Part shown: piece by piece, positions 1-8,414 of the stretch | Position numbering within the stretch: the stretch's first letter is position 1 | Layout: each line of letters opens with the position of its first letter | Source of the DNA: Kineococcus mangrovi | GTDB lineage: Bacteria > Actinomycetota > Actinomycetes > Actinomycetales > Kineococcaceae | Assembly: GCF_041320705.1 (NCBI RefSeq) | Contig: NZ_JBGGTQ010000002.1 | Location: 558,001 to 622,000 of the forward strand | Direction of reading: 5' to 3' | Length of the DNA: 64,000 nt | Notes under the pieces: model-generated | Told to the model about the DNA's origin: nothing | Seen by the model: only the letters and a program-made list of their open reading frames with translations | The model's database searches: none | Position numbers and translations under genes: made by a program

Positions 1-385
1 CCGCGAGGAGCGCAGCCATCTCGGGGAGGTCGAAGAACTGCGCCACGGCGACCCCGGACTGGCGCCCGAGGCCCGGGTCGGCGCCCGCGTCGAGGAGCAG
101 CTCGACGATCTCGCCGGCCCGCCGGAAGACGGCCGCGCTGAGGGCCGTCTGCCCCTTGTCGTTGACCCGCGCGTGGTCGGCGCCGCGTTCGAGGACCGCG
201 CGGACCGTCTCGGCGTGCCCGTGGTACGCGGCCAGGATCAGCAGGGTGTCACCGGCCGAGTTCGTGAGGTTCACCGGGACACCCGCGTCGAGCCGCTCCG
301 CGAGGGCGGCCGTGGCTCCCTCGCGCGCCAGGTCGAAGGTCCCGTGCAGGAAGTCCAGCTCGTCCTCGGTCAGCCCCTGGGTCAC
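1..385 (-). CDS. Ankyrin-repeat protein (C-terminus beyond window)
   Basis: The N-terminal 128 residues are visible and the gene runs off the left edge. Two to three ankyrin units are clear from the repeated pattern of G-T-LLILAAYHGHAETVRAVLERGAD and G-TALSAAVFRRAGEIVELLLDAGADP-like helices, ending in alanine-rich helices near the edge. Ankyrin repeats mediate protein-protein contacts; short bacterial ankyrin proteins are usually cytoplasmic and of unknown partner. I chose the GTG at 385, which directly precedes the first conserved helix (TEDELDFLHGTFDLAREG). Confidence 0.75.
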   Translation of the reverse strand, partial: MTQGLTEDELDFLHGTFDLAREGATAALAERLDAGVPVNLTNSAGDTLLILAAYHGHAETVRAVLERGADHARVNDKGQTALSAAVFRRAGEIVELLLDAGADPGLGRQSGVAVAQFFDLPEMAALLA

Positions 386-448
386 GGTCGGAGCGTAACG
401 AGGGACGCCGGGGGTAGCGCTGCGGCGGGGACCGGACGTACGGTTGCT

Positions 449-458
449 GAACCGGTTC
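449..458. promoter_or_regulatory. Palindromic LacI-type operator candidate
   Basis: A perfect 10-bp palindrome, GAACCGGTTC, lies about 75 bp before the isomerase/dehydrogenase pair. A central CG within an even palindrome is typical of LacI-family operators that control sugar genes. No regulator gene is adjacent, so the link is inferred only from position and shape. Confidence 0.3.
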
Positions 459-530
459 GGTTCGCGTCCGGACCGGGGACGAGGGCGTCCAGGCGGACGT
501 CCGTCACCTCTGGAAGGACGAACTCCGCTC

Positions 531-1331
531 ATGACCCCTGAGGCAACCGCACCCACCGCTGTCGACGCGTCGTGGATCTCGGTGCAGCTGTACAGCGTCC
601 GGGAGGCGCTGGCTGCTGACACCGAGGCCACGCTGGCCCGGCTGGCCGCGATCGGGTTCACCCAGGTCGAACCGTTCGGGCTGACCGGTTCGGCCCGGCA
701 ACTGGCCCCGGCGCTGGCCGCGCACGGGCTCTCGGCGCCCTCCGCGCACGCCAGCGTGGTCGGCGCCGACCTGGACGCGGTCCTGACCGCCGCCCGGGCG
801 ACCGGCACCACCCTGGTCGTCGAACCGCACGTCGACCGGGCCCGCTGGAGCACCCGCGAGGACGTGGCCGCGATCGCCGACGAGTTGAACACCGCCGCCG
901 CCCGCGCCGCCGACCACGGCATCACCATCGGTTACCACAACCACGAGTTCGAGTTGGAAACCCGCCTGGCCGGCCGGCCCGCGCTGGAGGTCCTGGCCGA
1001 GCACCTGCACCCCTCGGTGGCGCTGGAGGTCGACACCTACTGGGCCGTGGTGGGCGGGGTGGACGTGCCCGACCTGCTGGACCGCCTCGGCTCGCGGGTG
1101 AAGGCGGTGCACCTGAAGGACGGTGACGGCTCGCGGGACGACAAGGCGCAGGTCGCGTTCGGGACCGGCGCGATCGACACCGCCGCGATCCTGGCCGCGT
1201 GCGGGGACGTCGAGCTGGGCGTCATCGAGCTGGACGACACCACCGGGGACATGCTCACCGCCGTCCACGACAGCTACACCAACCTGCGCGCGGGCCTGTC
1301 CCAGCAGGCGGGCACCGGGGCCCGGGCATGA
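531..1331 (+). CDS. Sugar phosphate isomerase/epimerase (xylose isomerase-like TIM barrel)
   Basis: 266 residues. The N-terminus ISVQLYSVREAL, the barrel motif GYHNHEFE and the segment ALEVDTYWAVVGG are characteristic of the AP_endonuc_2/IolE-like isomerase family, in which Glu/His/Asp ligands hold a divalent metal. The C-terminal stretch VKAVHLKDG carries another family ligand region. The start is the ATG at 531, which has GGAAGGA at 512-518; an upstream in-frame extension lacks family similarity. The stop overlaps the start of the next gene (ATGA), so the two are probably translated together and act on the same cyclitol or keto-sugar. The exact substrate cannot be read from the sequence. 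Confidence 0.85.
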   Translation: MTPEATAPTAVDASWISVQLYSVREALAADTEATLARLAAIGFTQVEPFGLTGSARQLAPALAAHGLSAPSAHASVVGADLDAVLTAARATGTTLVVEPHVDRARWSTREDVAAIADELNTAAARAADHGITIGYHNHEFELETRLAGRPALEVLAEHLHPSVALEVDTYWAVVGGVDVPDLLDRLGSRVKAVHLKDGDGSRDDKAQVAFGTGAIDTAAILAACGDVELGVIELDDTTGDMLTAVHDSYTNLRAGLSQQAGTGARA

Positions 1332-2446
1332 GCGCCCCCGCACCCCGCACCGGGCCGGTCGGGATCGGCATCATCGGCGCCGGCGTCATCTGCGGCACCT
1401 ACCTGGAGAACCTCACCTCCTTCCCCGACGTGGCCGTCCACGCCATCGGCGACCTGTTCCCCCAGGCCGCGAGAGCACGCGCCGAGGAGCACTCGGTGGC
1501 GGTGCACGGCGGCATCGAGGCGGTCCTGGAGCACGACGACGTCGAGATCGTCGTCAACCTGACGATCCCGTCCGCCCACGTGGAGGTCTCCTCGGCCGCG
1601 ATCGCCGCCGGCAAGCACGTGTGGTCGGAGAAACCGGTCGCGTTGGACCGCGACGGCGGGCAGCAGCTGATCGCGGCCGCCCAGGCGGGCGGGGTCCGGC
1701 TGGGCTGCGCGCCCGACACCTTCCTCGGCACCGGTCTGCAGACCGCGCTGTCGGTGCTGCGCCGCGGGGACATCGGCACCCCGTTGAGCGCGTTGACGTT
1801 GATGCAGTCCCCGGGCCCGGAGTCCTGGCACCCCAACCCGGCGTTCTTGTTCGCCCCCGGCGCCGGGCCGTTGTTCGACGTCGGCCCCTACTACCTGACG
1901 ACGCTGGTGCAGGCGTTCGGGCCGATCACCTCCGTGGCCGCGCTGGCCGGCACCTCCCGCCCGCAGCGGACCATCGGCTCCGGCCCCAAGGCCGGGGAGG
2001 TCTTCGACGTCACCGTGCCCACCCACGTCAGCGCCATCGCGCAGTTCGCCGGGGGCCAGAGCTCGCAGAGCATCTTCAGCTTCGACTCCCCCCTGCCCCG
2101 GCACGGGTTCGTGGAGATCACCGGGACCGAGGCCACGCTGGCCCTGCCGGACCCGAACACCTTCGACGGCGACCTCATGGTCCGCCGCCGCACGGGGCAG
2201 GACTGGGAACTGCTGGCCCGCACCGAGGCGGTCTCCACCCGCGGCACCGGGGTGCTGGAGATGGCCCGCGCCATCCGCGCCGGGCGCGAGCACCGGGTGC
2301 AGGGGGCGCTGGCCCACCACGTGCTCGACGCGATGGTCTGCATCGAGCAGTCCGCCCGCGAGCAGGAGTTCGTGTCCCTGGCCAGCACCGTGACCCCCGC
2401 CGAGCTGCTGCCCCAGGACTGGGACCCCACCACCCGCACCGTCTGA
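1328..2446 (+). CDS. Gfo/Idh/MocA family oxidoreductase
   Basis: 372 residues. The N-terminal Rossmann fold starts at GIGIIGAGVICGTYLENL (GxGxxG-like dinucleotide site, about residues 13-30), followed by the family motif KHVWSEKPVALD, in which EKP is the conserved lysine segment of the active site. The C-terminal half is the alpha/beta domain typical of inositol and sugar dehydrogenases. It begins at the ATG at 1328, inside the stop codon of the isomerase, giving a two-gene operon. Together they would oxidise and isomerise a sugar or cyclitol. A strong hairpin follows the stop. Confidence 0.88.
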   Translation: MSAPAPRTGPVGIGIIGAGVICGTYLENLTSFPDVAVHAIGDLFPQAARARAEEHSVAVHGGIEAVLEHDDVEIVVNLTIPSAHVEVSSAAIAAGKHVWSEKPVALDRDGGQQLIAAAQAGGVRLGCAPDTFLGTGLQTALSVLRRGDIGTPLSALTLMQSPGPESWHPNPAFLFAPGAGPLFDVGPYYLTTLVQAFGPITSVAALAGTSRPQRTIGSGPKAGEVFDVTVPTHVSAIAQFAGGQSSQSIFSFDSPLPRHGFVEITGTEATLALPDPNTFDGDLMVRRRTGQDWELLARTEAVSTRGTGVLEMARAIRAGREHRVQGALAHHVLDAMVCIEQSAREQEFVSLASTVTPAELLPQDWDPTTRTV

Positions 2447-2464
2447 GGCGTCGTCCCCGGGAGG

Positions 2465-2500
2465 GCTCGTCGTCCGGCGCCGCAGCGCCGGACGGCGAGC
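2465..2500. terminator. Hairpin terminator after the sugar operon
   Basis: A 15-bp stem (GCTCG, T.G wobble, CGTCCGGCG against CGCCGGACG and CGAGC) with a 6-nt loop CCGCAG lies 18 bp after the dehydrogenase stop. There is no T tract, as is usual for high-GC actinobacterial terminators. Confidence 0.6.
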
Positions 2501-2630
2501 ACCACCCCACCCGGGCCCCACCCGTACGGCGTCCGACGAGCGGGTGGTCTTGGCGAGGACCGGTCATCCTCTGGGCTGAACTCCGGGCCGGCCCACCCTC
2601 GGGTCCCGCGGCGGCACTTACCCTGAGGTC

Positions 2631-3371
2631 GTGTCATTCCTCGCCGAGTTCTCGGCCGCCCTGGGGTCCGTCGCACCTGCTGCCGCTCCGGCCCTGCTGC
2701 CGGACTGGGCGAACCCCGAGAGCTTCCTGGACTCCCTCGGCATCGCCGCGCTGTGGGTCTCGGTGGCCATCGTGTTCGTCGAGTGCGGGCTGTTCATGTT
2801 CTTCCTGCCCGGCGACTCCCTGCTGTTCACCGTCGGGCTGTTCACCCACTCGGGCATCCTCCAGGACCCGCTGTGGGTCTCCTGCCTCCTGCTGTCGGTC
2901 GCGGCGTTCCTCGGCAACGTCGTCGGCTACGAGATCGGCCACAAGGTCGGGCCGGCGATCTTCCAGCGGGAGGGCTCCCGGCTGCTGACGCCGAAGCGGG
3001 TCGAGCAGACGCGCGCCTTCTTCGAGCGCTACGGCGCCCGCGCGATCATCCTGGCCCGCTTCGTCCCCGTCGTCCGCACCTTCATCACCCTCGCCGCAGG
3101 GGCCGGTGCCATGCCGCGCCGCGTCTTCCTCACCTTCTCCGCGATCGGCGCCGTGGCCTGGGCGACCGGCATCACGCTCCTCGGCTACGCCCTCGGCAGC
3201 GTCAGGCTCATCCGCGAGAACCTCGAACTCGGTCTGCTCCTGCTCGTCGTTCTGTCGCTCATCCCCGTCGGCATCGAGTACCTGCGCGACCGCGCCAAGC
3301 AGCGCCGCGCGAACAGCCTGCCGCCCCAGCCCGCCGTCCCCGAGCACCAGACCCCCCAGAACCGCCGCTGA
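2631..3371 (+). CDS. DedA/VTT-domain membrane protein
   Basis: 246 residues with four to five membrane segments. The VTT (SNARE-associated) domain is shown by the re-entrant loop FMFFLPGDSLLFTVGLF near residues 55-70 and the signature ARFVPVVRTFITLAAGAG near residues 142-160, with the arginines and prolines of the F-x3-R-x2-P-x2-R motif. DedA proteins are inner-membrane transporters, several of which recycle undecaprenyl phosphate or phospholipids. The GTG start at 2631 follows CTGAGG. A second, different DedA gene lies 480 bp downstream. The C-terminal tail is charged and cytoplasmic. Confidence 0.88.
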   Translation: MSFLAEFSAALGSVAPAAAPALLPDWANPESFLDSLGIAALWVSVAIVFVECGLFMFFLPGDSLLFTVGLFTHSGILQDPLWVSCLLLSVAAFLGNVVGYEIGHKVGPAIFQREGSRLLTPKRVEQTRAFFERYGARAIILARFVPVVRTFITLAAGAGAMPRRVFLTFSAIGAVAWATGITLLGYALGSVRLIRENLELGLLLLVVLSLIPVGIEYLRDRAKQRRANSLPPQPAVPEHQTPQNRR

Positions 3372-3394
3372 CACCCACCCGGCAGGATGTCCGG

Positions 3395-3820
3395 GTGCCG
3401 CGCCAGCGCCTGCTCCTGTCCCTGCGGTGGGGCGACATGGACGCCTACCGCCACGTGAACAACGTCGAGCTGCTGAGGCTGCTCGAGGAGGCCCGCGTCC
3501 GGGCCTTCGGGATGGCCTCCCCCGAGGGGTCCGCGCCGATGCTGGCGACGGGGATGGTCGTGGCCAAGCACACGATCGAGTACCGGGCACCGCTGGACTA
3601 CCGGATGGAACCGGTGGCCGTCGACCTGTGGGTCGGCCGGGTCGGCGGGGCCAGCTTCGAGGTGGACTACGAGGTCCGCGAACCGGACCCGCCCGTCACC
3701 GGGGTCCCGACGACCTACGTCACGGCGTCGACGGTGTGCGTGGCCTACGACTTCGCCACGGGCCGGCCGCGGCGGCTCGACGACGACGAGAGGGCCCGGC
3801 TCGCCACCCTCACCGCGTGA
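3395..3820 (+). CDS. Acyl-CoA thioesterase, 4HBT hotdog family
   Basis: 141 residues, the normal length for a single hotdog domain. The N-terminal motif RWGDMDAYRHVNNVELLRLLEE carries the catalytic Asp of the 4-hydroxybenzoyl-CoA thioesterase family, followed by the beta-sheet segment HTIEYRAPLDYRMEPVAV. It probably hydrolyses an acyl-CoA in the cytoplasm; the substrate is not evident. The start at GTG 3395 keeps the conserved N-terminus short. It sits between the two DedA genes on the same strand. Confidence 0.85.
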   Translation: MPRQRLLLSLRWGDMDAYRHVNNVELLRLLEEARVRAFGMASPEGSAPMLATGMVVAKHTIEYRAPLDYRMEPVAVDLWVGRVGGASFEVDYEVREPDPPVTGVPTTYVTASTVCVAYDFATGRPRRLDDDERARLATLTA

Positions 3821-3850
3821 GGGCACCCTTCCCCCTGAGAGGATCGCGGG

Positions 3851-4474
3851 GTGTCCGACTGGCTCGCCCACCTCGCCGACCCCCCGTTGGAGGACCTGGG
3901 CGCGCTCGGTCTGTACGTGCTCGTCTTCGGGATCGTCTTCGCCGAGACGGGAACCCTCGTCGGGTTCTGGCTGCCGGGCAGCAGCGTCCTGTTCACCGCG
4001 GGCCTGCTCGCCGCGCGCGAGGACTCCCCGCTGTCGCTGCCGGTCCTCGTCGTCGGGGTGACGCTGGCCGCGATCCTCGGTGACACCGTCGGCTACTGGT
4101 CCGGTCGCCGGCTCGGCCGCCCCTGGCTGCTGCGCCGCGCCGGCAAGGCCGCCCACCACCTGCCCAAGGCCGAGGCGTTCTACGCCAAGTACGGCTGGTT
4201 CGCCGTCGTGGCCTGCCGCTTCATCCCGTGGCTGCGGGCGTTCACCCCGATCATCGCCGGCACCGCCGCCATGTCGTACCCGAAGTTCGCCTCCGCGAAC
4301 GTCGTCGGTGCGCTGTGCTGGGGGGCGCTGCTCGTCCTCGCCGGGTACGCGGCCGACTCCCTGCCGTGGGTGCGGACGCTGGCCTACTCCATCGCCGGAG
4401 TCGCGATCCTCGTCTCCATCGTCGCCCCGCTCGTCTCCTGGGTCCGCCGCCGCCGGGCCCGCGCACGCTCGTGA
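3851..4474 (+). CDS. DedA/VTT-domain membrane protein (second copy)
   Basis: 207 residues. It has the same architecture as the upstream DedA but a clearly different sequence: GFWLPGSSVLFTAGLL near residue 40 and CRFIPWLRAFTPIIAGTAAM near residues 118-137 give the VTT signature. GTG at 3851 is preceded by GAGAGGA at the right spacing. The C-terminus ends in a transmembrane helix and an RRRRARARS tail. Its stop overlaps the GTG of the next gene, indicating translational coupling. Confidence 0.87.
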   Translation: MSDWLAHLADPPLEDLGALGLYVLVFGIVFAETGTLVGFWLPGSSVLFTAGLLAAREDSPLSLPVLVVGVTLAAILGDTVGYWSGRRLGRPWLLRRAGKAAHHLPKAEAFYAKYGWFAVVACRFIPWLRAFTPIIAGTAAMSYPKFASANVVGALCWGALLVLAGYAADSLPWVRTLAYSIAGVAILVSIVAPLVSWVRRRRARARS

Positions 4475-5124
4475 GCGACCCGCTGCCCGTCCCGGCCCGC
4501 GCCGTCCGCACCGAGCTCGTCGTCGAGCGCTCCCGCTTCCTGACGACCCTGGAACCCGTCGCCTCCGTCGCGGACGCCGAGGACGTCGTGGCCCGGGTGC
4601 GCCGGGAGTTCCCCGACGCGCGGCACCACTGCACCGCGTGGGTGCTCGGCGAGGACGGGCAGGGGCAGCGCTCCTCCGACGACGGCGAACCCGCCGGGAC
4701 GGCCGGCGCGCCGATGCTCGCCGCGCTGCGGGGCGCGGGGGTGAGCGACGTCGCCGTCGTCGTGACCCGCTGGTTCGGCGGGGTGCTGCTGGGGACCGGC
4801 GGGCTCGTCCGCGCCTACGGCGGGTCGGTGAGCGCGGCCCTCACCGGGGCCGGCACCGTCGCGCGGCGGTGGGTCGAGCTGGTCCGGGTCTCGGCCGGCC
4901 TCGCCGACGGCGGCCGGGTGGAGGCCGAGCTGCGCCGCGCCTTCGCCGTCGAGGACGTGCAGTGGGCCGGGGACGGCTGGCACGCCGTCGTCGCCGTCGC
5001 CCGGGGCGGGGCCGACGGGCTCGCCGCGCACCTCGCGGCCGTCTCGCTCACCGTGACCGTCGAGGGCCTCGGCCCCGCCGTCCGCCCGGTCCCGGGGGTG
5101 GCCCGTCGTCCGGCACCCGACTGA
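4471..5124 (+). CDS. YigZ/IMPACT family protein
   Basis: 217 residues. The UPF0029/IMPACT domain occupies the first 130 residues: SRFLTTLEPVASVADAEDVV, HHCTAWVLG, SDDGEPAGTAGAPML and VVVTRWFGGVLLGTGGLVRA are the family signatures. A C-terminal ferredoxin-like domain (EAELRRAFAVEDVQW) follows. The family is linked to translation and stress control (yeast/mammal IMPACT inhibits Gcn2); the bacterial role is unclear. The GTG start overlaps the previous stop. Confidence 0.88.
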   Translation: MSDPLPVPARAVRTELVVERSRFLTTLEPVASVADAEDVVARVRREFPDARHHCTAWVLGEDGQGQRSSDDGEPAGTAGAPMLAALRGAGVSDVAVVVTRWFGGVLLGTGGLVRAYGGSVSAALTGAGTVARRWVELVRVSAGLADGGRVEAELRRAFAVEDVQWAGDGWHAVVAVARGGADGLAAHLAAVSLTVTVEGLGPAVRPVPGVARRPAPD

Positions 5125-5142
5125 GCGACGGGTCCTGCGAGG

Positions 5143-5976
5143 TCAACGAGCCGGGCCGGCGACCGTGAGCCGGACACCCACGGTGACGTCGAGGCCCCCG
5201 GGCCGGCCGGCGAGGGCGGCGTCGAGCCGCGCGTCGAGGGCGGCCGCGTCGACGTGGTGGGCGCTGGGGCCCATGAGCACGAGCGCGCGCAGGCTGTCGC
5301 GCTCCAGCGTGCGGGTGAAGCGCAGCTCGTCCTCGGCCAGGACCTCGAACCCGGCCCCGTCGGCGAGGTCGGCGTGCAGGCGCTCGGCCTTGCGCTCCTC
5401 CACCCCGACCATGCCGAGGGGTCCGCGCACCTCCCGGAGGTGCTCGGCCAGCGGGGTCACGACGACCCAGCGGCCGCCGGGCCGCAGCACCCGCGCGACC
5501 TCGGCCACGCCGCGCGGGGCGAACACGGTCGTCACGACGTCGACGGACCCCGTCGCGAACGGCAGCCCGCGCCAGACGTCCGCCCCGACGGCCGCGACGC
5601 GCGGGTGGGCGCGCGCGGCGCGGCGCAGCGCCGCGGCGGACGGTTCGACGACGACCCCCCGCCCGCCGGTGGCCTCGACGACGGCCGCGAGGTAGTACCC
5701 GGTCCCCCCGCCGACGTCGACGACGAGGCCGGGGACCGCGCGGTCGGCGAGCGCCGCCGCGACCGGCCCGTAGTGGCCCGCGGAGAGGAAGGCGTCGCGG
5801 GCGGTGACCATCCCGGGGGTGTCACCGGGGGCCGAGCGGCCCACGGCCAGGTTCACGTACCCCTGGCGGGCGAGGTCGAACCGGTGTCCCGCGGCGCACC
5901 CGAGGACCCGACCGGACAGGTCGAGCTGCCCGGCGCAGTGGGGGCAGCGCAGCGCCGGGAGGACCTCGGCGAGCAC
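5143..5976 (-). CDS. 23S rRNA (guanine-N1) methyltransferase, RlmA/TlrB-like
   Basis: 277 residues. The N-terminus has a zinc site (RCPHC then GCAAGH) that recognises rRNA, followed by RFDLARQGYVNLAV and GDTPGMVTARDAFLSAGHY, which are diagnostic for the RlmA family. The SAM-binding motif is VVDVGGGTGYYLA near residue 95. Family members methylate G745 or G748 of helix 35; the actinobacterial branch (TlrB/RlmA-II) influences tylosin-type macrolide binding. The GTG start at 5976 lies 3 bp from the preceding gene's stop, so it appears to be the last gene of a pyrE-led operon. Confidence 0.85.
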   Translation of the reverse strand: MLAEVLPALRCPHCAGQLDLSGRVLGCAAGHRFDLARQGYVNLAVGRSAPGDTPGMVTARDAFLSAGHYGPVAAALADRAVPGLVVDVGGGTGYYLAAVVEATGGRGVVVEPSAAALRRAARAHPRVAAVGADVWRGLPFATGSVDVVTTVFAPRGVAEVARVLRPGGRWVVVTPLAEHLREVRGPLGMVGVEERKAERLHADLADGAGFEVLAEDELRFTRTLERDSLRALVLMGPSAHHVDAAALDARLDAALAGRPGGLDVTVGVRLTVAGPAR

Positions 5977-5978
5977 GC

Positions 5979-6359
5979 TCAGCGCTGGTGCTCGGCCGCC
6001 GCGCCGAGCGGGTGCAGCCCGGACAGGGCCCCGACCCAGGACGCCGGGACGGCGTGCAGGCGGGCGTCGTAGGCGCGGACGGCGGCGTCGTGGAAGGCCA
6101 CGTCCCCCGCGAGCCGGTGCTCGGCGTCGGCGAGCGCCTTGACCGTCTGCGGGTCGGCGCCGCTCTCGGTGGCCTCCTGGGAGACGACGTGCGCGGACAG
6201 GTCCGCGAGCCGGCTGCGACGCTGCTCGGCGAGCGCCCCGGCCTCGACGGCGAGGTCCCGCATCCGGACGAGACCGGCGCGCGTGCTGAGGGCCCACAGC
6301 GCGGCGACGAGGACGAGGAGGACGACGACGACCAGCACGACCGTCCCGGCGGCGCCCAT
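5979..6359 (-). CDS. LemA-like short membrane protein
   Basis: 126 residues. One N-terminal membrane helix (GTVVLVVVVLLVLVAALWAL) is followed by helical segments resembling the start of LemA proteins (LVRMRDLAVEAGALAEQRRSRLADL, then an F-x-AVRAYDARLHAVPASW element). It is shorter than canonical LemA (about 180-200). The ATG at 6359 overlaps the pyrE stop, so it is translated from the pyrE transcript. Function unknown; LemA proteins are membrane-anchored four-helix proteins. Confidence 0.65.
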   Translation of the reverse strand: MGAAGTVVLVVVVLLVLVAALWALSTRAGLVRMRDLAVEAGALAEQRRSRLADLSAHVVSQEATESGADPQTVKALADAEHRLAGDVAFHDAAVRAYDARLHAVPASWVGALSGLHPLGAAAEHQR

Positions 6360-6925
6360 CAGGCGAGCCCGATGTCGGCGAGGCCGAAGGCGTAGCGGTA
6401 GGGGACGCCCTGGGCCTCGACCCTCTCCTTGGCGCCGGTGTCGCGGTCGACGATGACGGCGACGCCGACGACCTCGGCGCCGGCCTCGCGCAGCGCCGCG
6501 ACGGCGGTGAGGACCGACCCGCCCGTGGTGGAGGTGTCCTCGACGGCCAGCACGCGGCGGCCGGCGACGTCGGGGCCCTCGATGCGGCGCTGCAGGCCGT
6601 GCGCCTTCTCGGCCTTGCGGACGACGAACGCGTCGAGCGCGGCACCGTCGTGGGCCTGCGCCCAGCCGCGGGCGTTGGCGGCGTGGACCACGGCGAGGGC
6701 GACGGGGTCGGCGCCCATGGTGAGCCCCCCGACGGCGGCGAAGTCCCAGTCCGACACCAGGTCCAGCAGGACGGGCCCGACGAGGGCGGACGCCTCGCCG
6801 TCGAGGCTGATCCGGCGCAGGTCGACGTAGTGGTCGGCCTCCTCGCCGCTGGACAGCGTGACCCTGCCGTGGACGACGGCCTTGGCCGCGACGAGGTCGG
6901 CGAGACGTTCTCGGTCGGTGCTCAC
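6359..6925 (-). CDS. pyrE: Orotate phosphoribosyltransferase
   Basis: 188 residues. It transfers ribose-5-phosphate from PRPP to orotate in UMP synthesis. The substrate loop SSGEEADHYVDLRRISLDGE near residues 24-43 and the PRPP-binding signature VLAVEDTSTTGGSVLTAV near residues 122-139 are complete. GTG at 6925 was chosen because it directly precedes STDRERLADLVA, the normal family N-terminus. It heads a three-gene operon with the LemA-like and RlmA-like genes, and is divergent from the exonuclease gene. Confidence 0.93.
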   Translation of the reverse strand: MSTDRERLADLVAAKAVVHGRVTLSSGEEADHYVDLRRISLDGEASALVGPVLLDLVSDWDFAAVGGLTMGADPVALAVVHAANARGWAQAHDGAALDAFVVRKAEKAHGLQRRIEGPDVAGRRVLAVEDTSTTGGSVLTAVAALREAGAEVVGVAVIVDRDTGAKERVEAQGVPYRYAFGLADIGLA

Positions 6926-6995
6926 GGTCCCGAAGCTTAGGTGCTGCGGGCGGCTCGTCCGGGCACCCGGGGCCGCGGGCGGTAACGTCCCGCGC

Positions 6996-7796
6996 GTGCG
7001 CCTCGCGACCTGGAACGTGAACTCCGTCCGTGCCCGCCTCGACCGCGTGCTGGCGTGGATCGACCGCAGCGACGTCGACGTCGTGGCGCTGCAGGAGACC
7101 AAGTGCAAGGACGAGCAGTTCCCCGAGCAGGCCTTCCTCGACCTCGGCTACGAGGTCGCCCACCACGGCCTGTCGCAGTGGAACGGCGTGGCCCTCGTCT
7201 CGCGCGTGGGGTTGGAGGACGTCAGCACGAGCTTCTCCGCCGACGTGCCGCACTTCGGTGAACCCGCCGTGGCGGAGGCCCGCGCGATCGGGGCGACGTG
7301 CGGCGGGGTGCGCGTGTGGAGCCTGTACGTGCCGAACGGCCGCGGGCTCGACGACCCGCACTACGTCTACAAGCTGGCGTGGCTGCAGGAGCTGCGGTCG
7401 GCGGGGGCGGGCTGGCTGGCGCAGGACCCGCGGGCGCAGGTGGCCCTCGTCGGGGACTTCAACGTCGCCCCCACCGACGAGGACGTGTGGGACGTGGACT
7501 TCTTCGCGGGCGCCACCCACGTCTCGGAGCCCGAGCGCGCGGAGTTCGGCTCCCTCGTGGACGCCGGGTTCGCCGACGTCGTGCGGCCGTACGCACCCGG
7601 TCCGGGCACGTACACGTACTGGGACTACACGCAGCTGCGCTTCCCGAAGCGCCAGGGGATGCGGATCGACTTCGTGCTGGGTTCCCCGGCGCTGGCCGAG
7701 CGCGTCAGCGGGGCCACCATCGACCGCGAGGAACGCAAGGGCAAGGGGGCCTCCGACCACGCCCCCGTGATCGTGGAGCTTGCGCCGAACGCGTGA
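6996..7796 (+). CDS. xth: Exodeoxyribonuclease III / AP endonuclease
   Basis: 266 residues, the usual ExoIII length. All catalytic motifs of the endonuclease/exonuclease/phosphatase fold are present in order: TWNVNSVRARL, ALQETK, YVPNGR, VGDFNVAP, RIDFVLGS and SDHAPV (His-Asp pair). It acts in base excision repair at abasic sites. The start is the GTG at 6996, immediately before RLATWNVNS. It is divergent from pyrE across a 70-bp gap. Confidence 0.93.
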   Translation: MRLATWNVNSVRARLDRVLAWIDRSDVDVVALQETKCKDEQFPEQAFLDLGYEVAHHGLSQWNGVALVSRVGLEDVSTSFSADVPHFGEPAVAEARAIGATCGGVRVWSLYVPNGRGLDDPHYVYKLAWLQELRSAGAGWLAQDPRAQVALVGDFNVAPTDEDVWDVDFFAGATHVSEPERAEFGSLVDAGFADVVRPYAPGPGTYTYWDYTQLRFPKRQGMRIDFVLGSPALAERVSGATIDREERKGKGASDHAPVIVELAPNA

Positions 7797-7858
7797 ACCC
7801 TGGCCGAACGGGCTCCGCGGGCGCGACGGGCGAGGAGTCGTCTCACTAGGTTCGAACG

Positions 7859-8410
7859 GTGCGAGCACCTGTGAGCTGCGAGGACCTCGAACGGGTCGAA
7901 CTGAGCGCGGCCAACGACGCCCGGGGGCAACGGGCCGTCGCCGACCTCCTGCAGACCTGGGCGCGGCGCGCGGTGCCGGGCGACTCCGTGACGCGGGGCC
8001 GGCTGCTGGTGGCGGCCAGCGAGCACGCCGCCTTCGCCGGGGACGCGCGACGCTCCCTGCGGCTGGCCCGGGAGGCGCTCGGCACCGGCGACCACGTCGC
8101 CCCCGACACCCGCTGCTACGTCGTGGCGGCGCTGCTGGTGTGCGGGCACCTGCGCGAGGCCGTCGCCCTGGCCGACGAGGTCCTCGACAGCCGCGGCGCG
8201 GACGTCGACGTGTACCTGCAGCTGGGCGAGGAGTTCTCCTGGCACCGGCAGGCCGAGGAGGCCGCCCGCATCTACACCCTCGGCATGTTCCGTTGCGCGA
8301 GCGACGAGGAGGCCACGGAACTGCTGCTGGGCGCGTGGCGCCGGGGCCGGGCACCGCGCGTGGTGGACCTGCGCGATCGCGTTCCGGCGCAAGCGGTCCC
8401 GTTCGACTGA
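7859..8410 (+). CDS. Tetratricopeptide-like hypothetical protein
   Basis: 183 residues, all helical. Pairs such as RGRLLVAASEHAAFAGDARRSLRLAREAL, RCYVVAALLVCGHLREAVALADEVLD and WHRQAEEAARIYTLGMF have TPR-like spacing and small-residue positions. No catalytic motif is seen. GTG 7859 or GTG 7871 could start it; neither has a strong ribosome-binding site. It is convergent with the DUF1684 gene. Probably a small scaffold protein; specific role unknown. Confidence 0.6.
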   Translation: MRAPVSCEDLERVELSAANDARGQRAVADLLQTWARRAVPGDSVTRGRLLVAASEHAAFAGDARRSLRLAREALGTGDHVAPDTRCYVVAALLVCGHLREAVALADEVLDSRGADVDVYLQLGEEFSWHRQAEEAARIYTLGMFRCASDEEATELLLGAWRRGRAPRVVDLRDRVPAQAVPFD

Positions 8411-8414
8411 GGGA